A stretch of DNA of 64,000 nucleotides. Origin: Bacteroides ihuae. Lineage in GTDB: Bacteria; Bacteroidota; Bacteroidia; Bacteroidales; Bacteroidaceae. Positions 35,513-43,282 of the stretch are shown here, piece by piece; within the stretch, counting starts at the first letter, position 1, and every line of letters starts with the position of its first letter. The stretch covers positions 1,178,001 to 1,242,000 of the forward strand of contig NZ_FNVX01000005.1 in NCBI RefSeq assembly GCF_900104585.1, given 5' to 3'. The notes under the pieces are model-generated. The model saw only the letters and a list, made by a program, of their open reading frames with translations, was not told the origin of the DNA and did not search any database. Both the position numbers and the translations under genes were made by a program.

Positions 35513-35631
35513 TCGCTTCTAGATTGATTTGAAGCAACAAAATTAGCAAAAAAAACAAAGCAGCTTATATATTAATGATTAGTCTCGCATAATTTGTTGC
35601 TACTGTCCCAACAGATAAAAGGTTCTTTAGA

Positions 35632-36429
35632 TTATTCGTTATGCGAAAAGAATTGATTTAAATGAAACAATTGAGTAATTGCTACTTTAGACCAATATGC
35701 AGCATTATGTTCACCCGGTCTCTCTTCATAAATATGCGGTATGTTTAATGCTATTAGCTGTCGATGCAATTCTCTGTTTTGCTCAATAAATAGATCATCG
35801 ACTCCGCAGCTAATAAGAATTCTCTGTTTTGATATCTTTAGTTTTCCTATTTGAGACATAGCCGTGTAATGACTCCAATCCTCACTATTCGTTCCAAGTA
35901 ATTTGGGCACGCCATAATTTTTCCCGTAAGAGGTAAAGTCTACAGCAGCACATATACTTCCAATAGCTTTAAAAATGTCTTGATGTCTGGCTCCAATATA
36001 TAAGGCACCATGTCCACCCATACTCCAGCCCATAATTGCAGTCTTTAATTGGTCAGAAGCATAATTCTGTTGAATGTACTTAACTAACTCATCAGCAATA
36101 AATGTTTCATATTTTGAATTTTCAATTTCACTGTCAATATACCAACTATCATAATTCCCATCAGGCAAAACAAAGAGCATATTCATTTCTTCACTAAGTG
36201 ATAATAAAGCAGGAATATCTTGAATCAATGTTCTTTCCGGATAGCCACTGTAACCATGTAAAACATAAACTGTCGATAATCTTTTTTCTGTCTTCAATGA
36301 TGGGTGAACCACCAATGTCTTGACACATTTGTGCATTGAAGGACTATATATATTTAATGTATCAACCTGTTGAGCTAAGCTTTGAAAGCCTATGCATAAA
36401 ACAGATAAAGTAATTAGCAGTATTCTCAT
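35632..36429 (-). CDS. Secreted esterase D/feruloyl-esterase-like hydrolase
   Basis: A signal peptide (cleavage near SLAQ) precedes an alpha/beta hydrolase of about 245 residues. The nucleophile elbow is GWSMGGHGA, the acid lies near ISCGVDDLFIE and the histidine is in RPGEHNAAYW. This is the arrangement of the putative esterase (S-formylglutathione hydrolase/tributyrin esterase) family. Substrate unknown; a carbohydrate ester in the periplasm is plausible. It overlaps the GNAT gene by four bases. Confidence 0.8.
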   Translation of the reverse strand: MRILLITLSVLCIGFQSLAQQVDTLNIYSPSMHKCVKTLVVHPSLKTEKRLSTVYVLHGYSGYPERTLIQDIPALLSLSEEMNMLFVLPDGNYDSWYIDSEIENSKYETFIADELVKYIQQNYASDQLKTAIMGWSMGGHGALYIGARHQDIFKAIGSICAAVDFTSYGKNYGVPKLLGTNSEDWSHYTAMSQIGKLKISKQRILISCGVDDLFIEQNRELHRQLIALNIPHIYEERPGEHNAAYWSKVAITQLFHLNQFFSHNE

Positions 36430-37148
36430 TTTGTTTTAATTTTATAGGTTTCCAGTTTTCCATATCCAACGAATCCCAGTTTGTTATAGATTGGCTCCCC
36501 CATAGCAGAAGCCATAAGAACAGCAAGTTCTTTCTTACTATTAACCGCTTCCGACAAAAGTTTTTTAGTCATCCGTGTTCCTATTCCAAGACCTCTGCCA
36601 TTTGGAACTGTCCCAATCATGTGCAGACCTGCATTACCAAGAGAATCAAAATAAATCAAGCCACAGCCCAAGTATTCCTCATTCTTCCTATAATTAAACA
36701 TACGTACTTTTGAAGCATCCTGACTTATTTGGAAAACGATCTCAGCATCGACTTTATATCCGAATGATATTGTTGCCGTATTAGCAAAATTCAAAGCATC
36801 GGCTTTTGATCTAACCTGAGAGATATTCTCATCTAAATCAAAAGTACCATCTACGGTTTTCAAATCAATCGCCATATTCTTCTGCGATAAAGAGATTTCC
36901 AAATTTGGATTACCCTTTAACTCATTCGGACTGAGAATTGTAATCCTGTCCGGCAGAACTCCAATGCCACTCAATTTTATAATCTCAGCAATCAAACCGG
37001 CTTTGTCCGCAATAGCAAATACTCGCTTGGGCCAATCCGAGTTTAAAACAGATACAGCCTTGTAGTCTTCTGTATCAATTAACAATCCCATTGTTTCACC
37101 TATATAAGTCCAAAACTCATATAAATTATTTACGATTTTTTTATCCAT
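36426..37148 (-). CDS. GNAT-family N-acetyltransferase
   Basis: From the ATG at 37148 the product has 240 residues. The C-terminal GNAT motif (GTVPNGRGLGIGTRMTKKLL, then AMGEPIYNKLGFVGYGKLE) is clear; the N-terminal half is a degenerate second acetyltransferase-like domain. The longer frame from 37181 adds a poor leader and is not chosen. The gene overlaps the following esterase gene by four bases. Confidence 0.75.
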   Translation of the reverse strand: MDKKIVNNLYEFWTYIGETMGLLIDTEDYKAVSVLNSDWPKRVFAIADKAGLIAEIIKLSGIGVLPDRITILSPNELKGNPNLEISLSQKNMAIDLKTVDGTFDLDENISQVRSKADALNFANTATISFGYKVDAEIVFQISQDASKVRMFNYRKNEEYLGCGLIYFDSLGNAGLHMIGTVPNGRGLGIGTRMTKKLLSEAVNSKKELAVLMASAMGEPIYNKLGFVGYGKLETYKIKTK

Positions 37149-37317
37149 GCTGCAAATGTATGCAATAGAAATTATACCCACATTTACATATGTTGATTTA
37201 GGAGATAATTAAAAACAGACTAGAGCAATAAATATTAGGAGAAAATCTATAAACTGTTTGGATACCAAGTTCAAAAAGGATACATTCGCTTAAAGAATAT
37301 TCTAACGAAAAAGGAGA

Positions 37318-37902
37318 ATGGTAGAAAATTTAGTAGAATATATAGCACACTATACCTCTTTGAATGACAGCGAAGTGGCTGCCCTTGAACGTTTCGTCAA
37401 AAAGCAACACTTCGAAAAGAATGAAATCATTTTCACAGAAGGTAAAGTTTCAAATGAAATCTATTTTGTAACAAAAGGTTGTGTACGCTTGTTTTACAAT
37501 GTGGAAGGGAGAGATCGAACTGCCTTCTTCTATACCGAAGGACAGTTCATCTGTGCCGGAGAGAGCTTCACCTTCCATGTTCCCGCTAAAGAGAGTTACC
37601 AGGCAATAGAAGGAACTGAGCTCTATGTATTTAGTAAACCGAGTATTGATAAATTATTAGAGATTTCTTCTACGTTTGAACTAATTGCCCGTATTGCAGT
37701 GGAGAATGAACTGATCGTTTGCCAGAACATAATCGCTTCCTTTGTTACAAAGTCGGCCGAAGAAAGATATGTTGAACTATTGGAAACAAACGGCGAATTG
37801 TTTCAACGGGTACCGCAACAATATATTGCCTCTTTTTTAGGCGTCTCGCCCGAAACTTTGAGCAGAATAAAGAAAAGGGTCTTTACCAAAAAGGATTCTT
37901 GA
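37318..37902 (+). CDS. Crp/Fnr-family regulator
   Basis: The 194-residue protein has a cyclic-nucleotide-binding-like beta-roll (KNEIIFTEGKVSNEIYFVTK) and a C-terminal helix-turn-helix (QYIASFLGVSPETLSRIKKR). It lacks the N-terminal cysteines of oxygen-sensing FNR. Its stop codon lies inside a perfect FNR-like palindrome that precedes the SDR gene, suggesting it controls that gene or itself. Confidence 0.85.
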   Translation: MVENLVEYIAHYTSLNDSEVAALERFVKKQHFEKNEIIFTEGKVSNEIYFVTKGCVRLFYNVEGRDRTAFFYTEGQFICAGESFTFHVPAKESYQAIEGTELYVFSKPSIDKLLEISSTFELIARIAVENELIVCQNIIASFVTKSAEERYVELLETNGELFQRVPQQYIASFLGVSPETLSRIKKRVFTKKDS

Positions 37903-37942
37903 CGATCGTCAAGAGTAATAAGATTCAATAGATTTATCTTTG
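37898..37942 (+). promoter_or_regulatory. FNR-like box and promoter of the SDR gene
   Basis: CTTGACGATCGTCAAG (37898-37913) is a perfect 16-base palindrome of the TTGAC-N4-GTCAA type. A -7 element TATCTTTG follows at 37935-37942. The palindrome centre is about 43 bases before the expected start of transcription, the position used by Class II Crp/Fnr activators. Confidence 0.65.
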
Positions 37943-37965
37943 TACAAAAACAAAAAGAATTAATT

Positions 37966-38826
37966 ATGAGTAAGCAAAAGGTTTTAGTGGCAGGGGCAAC
38001 CGGCTATCTTGGAGGATATATCACGCAAGAATTAGCATCCTTGGAAGATTTCAATACAAAAATCATTGTCCGCAACAGATACAAGGTAAAATCGAACGAT
38101 CCGAACATTGAAGTCGTTGAAGCAGAAGTGACGAAGGCAGAGACTCTCACGCATCTGTTCGACGGGGTTGATGTGGTTATCAGCAGCGTGGGCATTACCC
38201 GTCAAAAAGATGGGCTGACTTATATGGATGTTGATTATCAGGCAAACGTAAATTTAATCAATGAGGCTAAGGCAAGCGGGGTAAAGAAGTTTATCTACGT
38301 CTCGGTTTTGAATGGCGACAAGTTGCGTGGGTTGAAAATCTGCGAAGCAAAGGAAAAATTGGTTGACTATCTCAAAGCATCGGGACTCGACTATTGTATC
38401 ATTCGCCCTAATGGGTTCTTTTCGGACATGGGTGATTTCCTCAAAATGGCTAAGAGCGGTACTGTTTACCTCTTTGGCGATGGCAAGCTAATCCTAAACC
38501 CTATCCATGGAGAAGATTTAGCACAAGTATGTATTGATGCTATTAATTCGGATAAGAAGGAAATAAATGTAGGCGGCCCTGATTTGTTATCTCAGAATGC
38601 GATTGCAGAACTGGCCTTTAAAGCTTATTCGAAGCCAGCAAAGATTATACATTTGTCAGATTGGATTAGAAAATCCGTACTTTGGATGGCTAGAACATTT
38701 ACCAGCTCGAAGACTTATGGTCCCATTGAATTCTTTATGACAACCATGGTTATGGACATGCAAGCGCCTCAATATGGGACACACAAACTGGAAGACTTTT
38801 TTAATGGCCAGACAAAGAAACACTAA
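37966..38826 (+). CDS. Atypical short-chain dehydrogenase/NAD(P)-binding protein
   Basis: The 286-residue protein begins KVLVAGATGYLGGYITQE, a Rossmann GxxGxxG motif, and continues as an NmrA-like atypical SDR (VVISSVGITRQKDGLTYMDV). The canonical YxxxK is not evident (CEAKEKLVDYL in its place), so it may be a redox sensor or bind a quinone-like substrate. It lies behind the FNR-like box. Confidence 0.75.
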   Translation: MSKQKVLVAGATGYLGGYITQELASLEDFNTKIIVRNRYKVKSNDPNIEVVEAEVTKAETLTHLFDGVDVVISSVGITRQKDGLTYMDVDYQANVNLINEAKASGVKKFIYVSVLNGDKLRGLKICEAKEKLVDYLKASGLDYCIIRPNGFFSDMGDFLKMAKSGTVYLFGDGKLILNPIHGEDLAQVCIDAINSDKKEINVGGPDLLSQNAIAELAFKAYSKPAKIIHLSDWIRKSVLWMARTFTSSKTYGPIEFFMTTMVMDMQAPQYGTHKLEDFFNGQTKKH

Positions 38827-38854
38827 TATCTTAGCCACATTTACATCTATTGGT

Positions 38855-39457
38855 TTAGGTATTATCTTTTAAACTTTTTCTGATTCTACTTAACTGAGTG
38901 GGAGTAATTCCCAAGTGAGAAGCAATGTGTTGTTGAGATATTCTTTTGTCAATATTAGGATGAGCTAAACGGAGCTTTAAATATCTCTCAGTTGCATTCT
39001 CTATTACTAGAGAAACCTCAATTGGCTCCTTTTCAATTACCCAGTTTTTTTCAAGGTATGCAATATAGAAGTCTTTTATATCCATACATTGATTAGCTAG
39101 TTGACGAAATTTCTTATAATTAAATGAAATTAAAACCGTATATTCTAAAGCCTCAAGCGTAAACTCGGACGGCCTCTCAAGAATGGAAGATACTACAGAT
39201 CCTGCAAGATCATTTTCAAGAAAAAGATTTTTAGTGTACACATTCCCGGTACTATCTGTGAAATAGGCCCTAAGTGCTCCTTCGCAAACAAAATGCAGGC
39301 TTTTAGAATAATCCCCATTTCTAACTAAAAATTCGTTTCTCTCTAAAGTCTGAAATCTTAATATTGATTCTAATAGCATCCATGATTCTTGGCTGATCGG
39401 TGAATACGATTCAAGTTTCTTTCTTAATGCAATAATATATTTTTCCTGATCTATCAT
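38855..39457 (-). CDS. Crp/Fnr-family regulator
   Basis: The 200-residue protein has a cyclic-nucleotide-binding-like domain (NEFLVRNGDYSKSLHFVCEG) and a C-terminal helix-turn-helix (QQHIASHLGITPTQLSRIRK). It is divergent from the HAD gene to its right and convergent with the SDR gene. It resembles the many Crp-like regulators in Bacteroidetes whose ligands are unknown. Confidence 0.8.
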   Translation of the reverse strand: MIDQEKYIIALRKKLESYSPISQESWMLLESILRFQTLERNEFLVRNGDYSKSLHFVCEGALRAYFTDSTGNVYTKNLFLENDLAGSVVSSILERPSEFTLEALEYTVLISFNYKKFRQLANQCMDIKDFYIAYLEKNWVIEKEPIEVSLVIENATERYLKLRLAHPNIDKRISQQHIASHLGITPTQLSRIRKSLKDNT

Positions 39458-39550
39458 GCTTGTTTAATTTCCTTTATATTGCCCGATCTACTTAATTGAT
39501 AAACGTTGGCAAGTTATATAAAAAGGATAAAACCACTACAAATAATTCAC

Positions 39551-39558
39551 TATATTTG
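39551..39558 (+). promoter_or_regulatory. Promoter -7 element for the HAD-CAT pair
   Basis: TATATTTG fits TAnnTTTG and lies 46 bases before the HAD ATG at 39604. Confidence 0.5.
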
Positions 39559-39603
39559 CATCTTAAGTATGAAGCAAAAGCTTTTAAAGATAAATTTATA
39601 ATC

Positions 39604-40293
39604 ATGCTAGATGGAATTAAAGTCATTGCATTCGATGCTGACGACACACTGTGGGTGAATGAGCCCTTCTTTCAAGAAATAGAAAAAAACTTTTGCGAAC
39701 TGCTGCAAGAGTACAACACACACAAGGAAATATCTAAAGAGCTGTTTCGTACAGAAATGCAGAACCTTGAAATCTATGGATATGGTGCCAAAGGTTTTAC
39801 ACTTTCATTGCTAGAGACAGCTTTAAGAATAAGCAAGAACACCATACCTACTGATAAAATTGCTCAAATCATTGAAATGGGTAAATCATTACTGACTATC
39901 CCTATCCAGTTGCTCGATGGTGTAGAGCCACTCCTTAAATCCTTGAATGGTAAGTTTGAAGTGATTATGGCCACAAAAGGAGATCTACTCGATCAGCAGA
40001 GTAAGTTAAAGCGATCGGGCTTGGAAGAGTATTTCAGCCATGTAGAAATTATGAGTGATAAGACAGAAGATGACTACATGAAACTGCTCTCAAAACTAGA
40101 GGTTATGCCCAATGAGTTTTTAATGATTGGCAATTCTCTGAAATCAGATATACAACCGGTGCTTAATATCGGTGGATATGGTGCCTACATCCCTTTTCAT
40201 ACCGTCTGGCAGCATGAAAAGATTGAAGAGATTGCTCACACAAGAATGATAAAACCATCTTCCTTTGAAGAATTAAAAGAGATCTTGAAATGA
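39604..40293 (+). CDS. HAD-superfamily hydrolase
   Basis: From the ATG at 39604 the product has 229 residues. Motif I is FDADDTLW, motif II is IMATKG, and motif IV is IGNSLKSDI, which together define a phosphatase-type HAD enzyme with a helical cap. The substrate is unknown. The frame from 39496 would begin before the promoter and is rejected. It overlaps the CAT-like gene by four bases. Confidence 0.8.
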   Translation: MLDGIKVIAFDADDTLWVNEPFFQEIEKNFCELLQEYNTHKEISKELFRTEMQNLEIYGYGAKGFTLSLLETALRISKNTIPTDKIAQIIEMGKSLLTIPIQLLDGVEPLLKSLNGKFEVIMATKGDLLDQQSKLKRSGLEEYFSHVEIMSDKTEDDYMKLLSKLEVMPNEFLMIGNSLKSDIQPVLNIGGYGAYIPFHTVWQHEKIEEIAHTRMIKPSSFEELKEILK

Positions 40294-40916
40294 AACAGAT
40301 AATAGACGTAGAGCATTGGAATAGAAAAGAGCATTTTGAGTTCTTTAGTAAGTTTGATGATCCCTTCTTTGGCATAACAGTCAATGTAGATTGCACAGCA
40401 ACCAATCAACAGTCAAAAGAAGAAGGTGTTTCATTCTTCTTGTTATTGTTGCACAAGGTGATGAATGCAGTCAATGCCACCGAACCGTTTCGTTACAGAA
40501 TAGAAGAGGACGCTGTGGTGTGTTATGATGTGATCCATGTATCTTCTACCGTAGGACGAAGTGATGGCACTTTTGGTTTTAGTTTTTTCCCGTATGATCC
40601 TTCTTTAGACACCTTTGTAGCAAGTGCCACCACAGAAATAGCTTTTCTTAAAGAAACCAGCGGGCTAAATTTTAATGACGCAGCTCGGAGAACAGATGTG
40701 ATTCATTTCTCGTCTGTGCCATGGATAAGTTTCACTGATCTGAAGCATGCCACTAGTTTTGGTATCAATGATTGTGTGCCTAAGATTTCCGTCGGCAAAT
40801 ACTACACAGCCGAAGGGCGTATGCTACTTCCCCTATCCGTTACCGTTCATCATGCATTGATGGATGGTTATCACGTTGGACAATTTATTGAGAGATTACA
40901 GCAATCAATTCTTTGA
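40290..40916 (+). CDS. Chloramphenicol-acetyltransferase-family protein
   Basis: The 208-residue protein has the catalytic motif SVTVHHALMDGYHVGQFIE near the C-terminus and the start DVEHWNRKEHFEFFSKFDDP, both typical of the CAT (type A) fold. It is coupled to the HAD gene by an ATGA overlap, unlike typical mobile resistance genes. Family members with other substrates are common in Bacteroides, so resistance should not be assumed. Confidence 0.75.
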   Translation: MKQIIDVEHWNRKEHFEFFSKFDDPFFGITVNVDCTATNQQSKEEGVSFFLLLLHKVMNAVNATEPFRYRIEEDAVVCYDVIHVSSTVGRSDGTFGFSFFPYDPSLDTFVASATTEIAFLKETSGLNFNDAARRTDVIHFSSVPWISFTDLKHATSFGINDCVPKISVGKYYTAEGRMLLPLSVTVHHALMDGYHVGQFIERLQQSIL

Positions 40917-40962
40917 TCAGATAGAGCGATTTTTGCAGCTTAAATGTAAATATTACAGATCA

Positions 40963-40986
40963 CCCTCTACAGACCTTCTGAGAGGG
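40963..40986 (+). terminator. Hairpin downstream of the CAT-like gene
   Basis: CCCTCT and AGAGGG arms, extended inside by CAGA/TCTG with a bulged A, form a stable hairpin. The following T run is weak (GTTTGG). Confidence 0.45.
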
Positions 40987-41003
40987 GTTTGGTTAACTAA
41001 CTA

Positions 41004-41063
41004 GTTCACCGTGGTGAATTAACTAGTTCACCGCGGTTAAGTAGTTAATTCACCACGGTGAAC
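41004..41063. repeat. 60-base palindromic element with three TTCACC-type units
   Basis: A perfect 22-base inverted repeat (41004-41025 and 41042-41063) encloses a 16-base loop. It contains three units, TTCACCGTGGTGAA, TTCACCGCGGTTAA and TTCACCACGGTGAA, centred 22 bases apart. It sits in the 339-base gap ahead of the cas genes. It could be a dispersed intergenic repeat or a multi-site operator. Confidence 0.7.
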
Positions 41064-41193
41064 TTATATGATATCTAAAGATAAGTTCGTTTGTAAATTA
41101 TAATAAATTCCAAAGAACCTTGACATAGGTTGAATTAGATGAAAGCATATAAAGTTGGTTAGAATATATATTTAACACATATTTCCTGTCACT

Positions 41194-41212
41194 ATTTGAT
41201 GATAAATCAAAT
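41194..41212. promoter_or_regulatory. Palindrome ahead of the cas operon
   Basis: ATTTGAT and ATCAAAT arms are separated by five bases, 44 bases before the first cas6 start. The TTGAT/ATCAA arms recall Crp/Fnr sites but with one extra base in the spacer. The rest of the gap from 41064 holds no other clear signal. Confidence 0.4.
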
Positions 41213-41255
41213 CTTATTTTATAATTTTAGCGAAATTATAAAAGACAAATAACCT

Positions 41256-42044
41256 GTGAGATTTAAAATTATACTAAACATCGAAAAATACGCCTTAGGC
41301 AATGCCCTACCGCTAAATCATCAATATGAGCAATCGGCAGTTATATATAAAATCTTGTCTTATGCAAATACCGACTATGCAACATGGCTACACGACAATG
41401 GTTTTACAGCTGACTCTAAACAATTCAAACTTTTCACCTACTCCAGGCTATTTATCCCCCAATATACCATCGACAAGCAACATGCCCTTCTCCTTATAAA
41501 TAGTGATACGGTAGAATGGTATGTTTCTTTCCTTCCCGAAGAGTCAACCGAGAAGTTTATTCAAGGCGTTTTCATGAATCAAACCTTTCAGTTGGGTAAT
41601 CAAAGAAACAGAGTACAATTTCGTGTACAGAGCATTGAAGTGCTTCCTTCACCACACTTTGAAGAAGAGATGACGTTTGAAACACTCTCTCCTATCTGCA
41701 TCGCATTACGTAATTCAGATGGCCGTACAGATTATCTATCGCCTGAAGACGAACGTTCTAAAGAGTCACTCCTTTTCAGCTTATTAAATAGGTATGAAGC
41801 ATTCTACGGTAAACCCTACGCAGGCACAGTCGACTTTAACTTTGAAGTGCTGAATGCTCCCAAGCCTGTACTGATAACTTTTAAAGCCGGCACTCCTGAA
41901 GAATCAAGAGTAAAAGGCTATATGTGTCGGTTCAAGATTAAAGTAAATGGAGAATTGATGAAGATCATGTATGAAAGTGGCATCGGGATGAAGGGGTCGC
42001 TGGGATGGGGAATGGTCAAGATTTGTAAGAAAATAAAAGATTAA
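41256..42044 (+). CDS. cas6: CRISPR endoribonuclease Cas6 (first copy)
   Basis: The 262-residue protein has a GTG start and the RAMP pattern of Cas6: NALPLNHQYEQSAVIYKILS, then ATWLHDNGF with a candidate catalytic His, and the glycine-rich loop GIGMKGSLGWGMVKI at the C-terminus. It should cut the repeat to give crRNAs with the 8-base handle ATTGAAAC. It is the first gene of the cas operon. Confidence 0.88.
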   Translation: MRFKIILNIEKYALGNALPLNHQYEQSAVIYKILSYANTDYATWLHDNGFTADSKQFKLFTYSRLFIPQYTIDKQHALLLINSDTVEWYVSFLPEESTEKFIQGVFMNQTFQLGNQRNRVQFRVQSIEVLPSPHFEEEMTFETLSPICIALRNSDGRTDYLSPEDERSKESLLFSLLNRYEAFYGKPYAGTVDFNFEVLNAPKPVLITFKAGTPEESRVKGYMCRFKIKVNGELMKIMYESGIGMKGSLGWGMVKICKKIKD

Positions 42045-42065
42045 TATAGCATTAAAATACGTTTT

Positions 42066-42725
42066 ATGAGAATCTATTTAAGTACTACGCCAAACACAGA
42101 GAGCGTCCCGTTTAATTATCAACAAAAAATGATCGGGGTTCTGCATAAATGGTTAGGAGCAAATGAACTCCATGATTTGATATCTTTATACTCTTTCTCT
42201 TGGTTAATGAATGGGAAAATGAGAAATTCCGGTTTTTCATTTGAGAAAGGTGCAAGATGGTTTATTAGCTTTTACGATGACAAATATGTAAAAGAAATAA
42301 TTAAGACGATATTGAATGATCCGGAAATGTTCTCTGGCTTAGTTGTTACTGATATCAATATTCAAGAAACAGCCAATCTGGAAGGAGTAGATCACTTTAG
42401 ATTAGCAAGCCCAATTTTTATTAAAAGAAAAGTTGGGAACAATATTAAGTTTTACACTTTTGACGATGTGGAAGCCAATAATCTTTTAGTAGAAACAGTA
42501 AAACACAAAATGGAATTGGCTGGTTTACCAGCTGATGAAACCTTGAAGCTTTCTTTTGATTTAGCCTACTTAAATAGGAAAATAAAAAAAGTCAAGATTC
42601 ATAACATTGATAATAAATGTAGTATGTGCCCTGTGATAATAGAAGGAAAAGAGTCTACGAAGAATTTTATTTGGAGTGTGGGCTTAGGAAATTCTACAGG
42701 ATCAGGTTTTGGAGCAATATTTTAA
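42066..42725 (+). CDS. Second Cas6-like RAMP protein
   Basis: The 219-residue protein also ends in a glycine-rich RAMP loop (VGLGNSTGSGFGAIF) and starts MRIYLSTTPNTESVPFNYQQ, a Cas6-like pattern. Candidate His residues lie in VLHKWLG and LHDLISLYS. It is divergent in sequence from the first Cas6. It may process the same repeats, work on other RNAs, or be a non-catalytic structural subunit. It lies 21 bases behind the first cas6. Confidence 0.75.
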   Translation: MRIYLSTTPNTESVPFNYQQKMIGVLHKWLGANELHDLISLYSFSWLMNGKMRNSGFSFEKGARWFISFYDDKYVKEIIKTILNDPEMFSGLVVTDINIQETANLEGVDHFRLASPIFIKRKVGNNIKFYTFDDVEANNLLVETVKHKMELAGLPADETLKLSFDLAYLNRKIKKVKIHNIDNKCSMCPVIIEGKESTKNFIWSVGLGNSTGSGFGAIF

Positions 42726-42736
42726 AAATAAAGATT

Positions 42737-43282
42737 ATGTATTATGTAATAAGATATTCAGGTCCTTTTGGGTTTATTAAGCCGTGGACAGCCGTAAGAG
42801 ATAGTAAAACGTTCAGCCAACAGTTTCTAACCCCATCTATTGTTGAAGGCATCAGACAAAAATTGGAAGTGAGCTCTATTCTTAGGCATAAATTAAAATA
42901 CTCTTCAATAAGCATTCAACAAGAACAGACGCAACCCCGTGGATGGGAAAAGAAAACGAAATCAAAAGAAATGATTCGTAGCCTTTCAATATTAGAAAGA
43001 GGTGTAATGATTGAGCCTCAACTTTATTTAGCCTTTGAGACGGAAGAGGATGCTGAAAAAGCTAGTAAACAACATATCTGTTTATGCAGAAATGAAGATG
43101 TTCTACTACCTGACACCGAATTATTGAGAATGGAAGAATCTGATTTTAATGATCTAAACGGATTTGAATTACACTTTGAAGAGAATGAGAAATCTTTTTT
43201 AGTAGGATTCAATCGGTTTGATAATGCAAAGCCTATGTATGGCTGGCTTGAAGTAACAGGTAAGCCTGTGCTAGGTTTATAA
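42737..43282 (+). CDS. cas5: Cascade subunit Cas5
   Basis: From the ATG at 42737 the product has 181 residues. The opening YYVIRYSGPFGFIKPWTAVR fits Cas5 (aromatic, Gly-Pro, then Arg), and the rest is RAMP-like. Cas5 caps the 5' handle of the crRNA. The longer frame from 42626 overlaps the cas6-like gene and is rejected. The stop overlaps the cas3 start by one base. Confidence 0.8.
   Translation: MYYVIRYSGPFGFIKPWTAVRDSKTFSQQFLTPSIVEGIRQKLEVSSILRHKLKYSSISIQQEQTQPRGWEKKTKSKEMIRSLSILERGVMIEPQLYLAFETEEDAEKASKQHICLCRNEDVLLPDTELLRMEESDFNDLNGFELHFEENEKSFLVGFNRFDNAKPMYGWLEVTGKPVLGL

Noticed and set aside
40290..40916. Chloramphenicol resistance gene
   Set aside because: The fold and HHALMDG motif fit the CAT family, but the gene is coupled to a HAD hydrolase and not to mobile DNA. 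Resistance cannot be inferred from sequence by eye.
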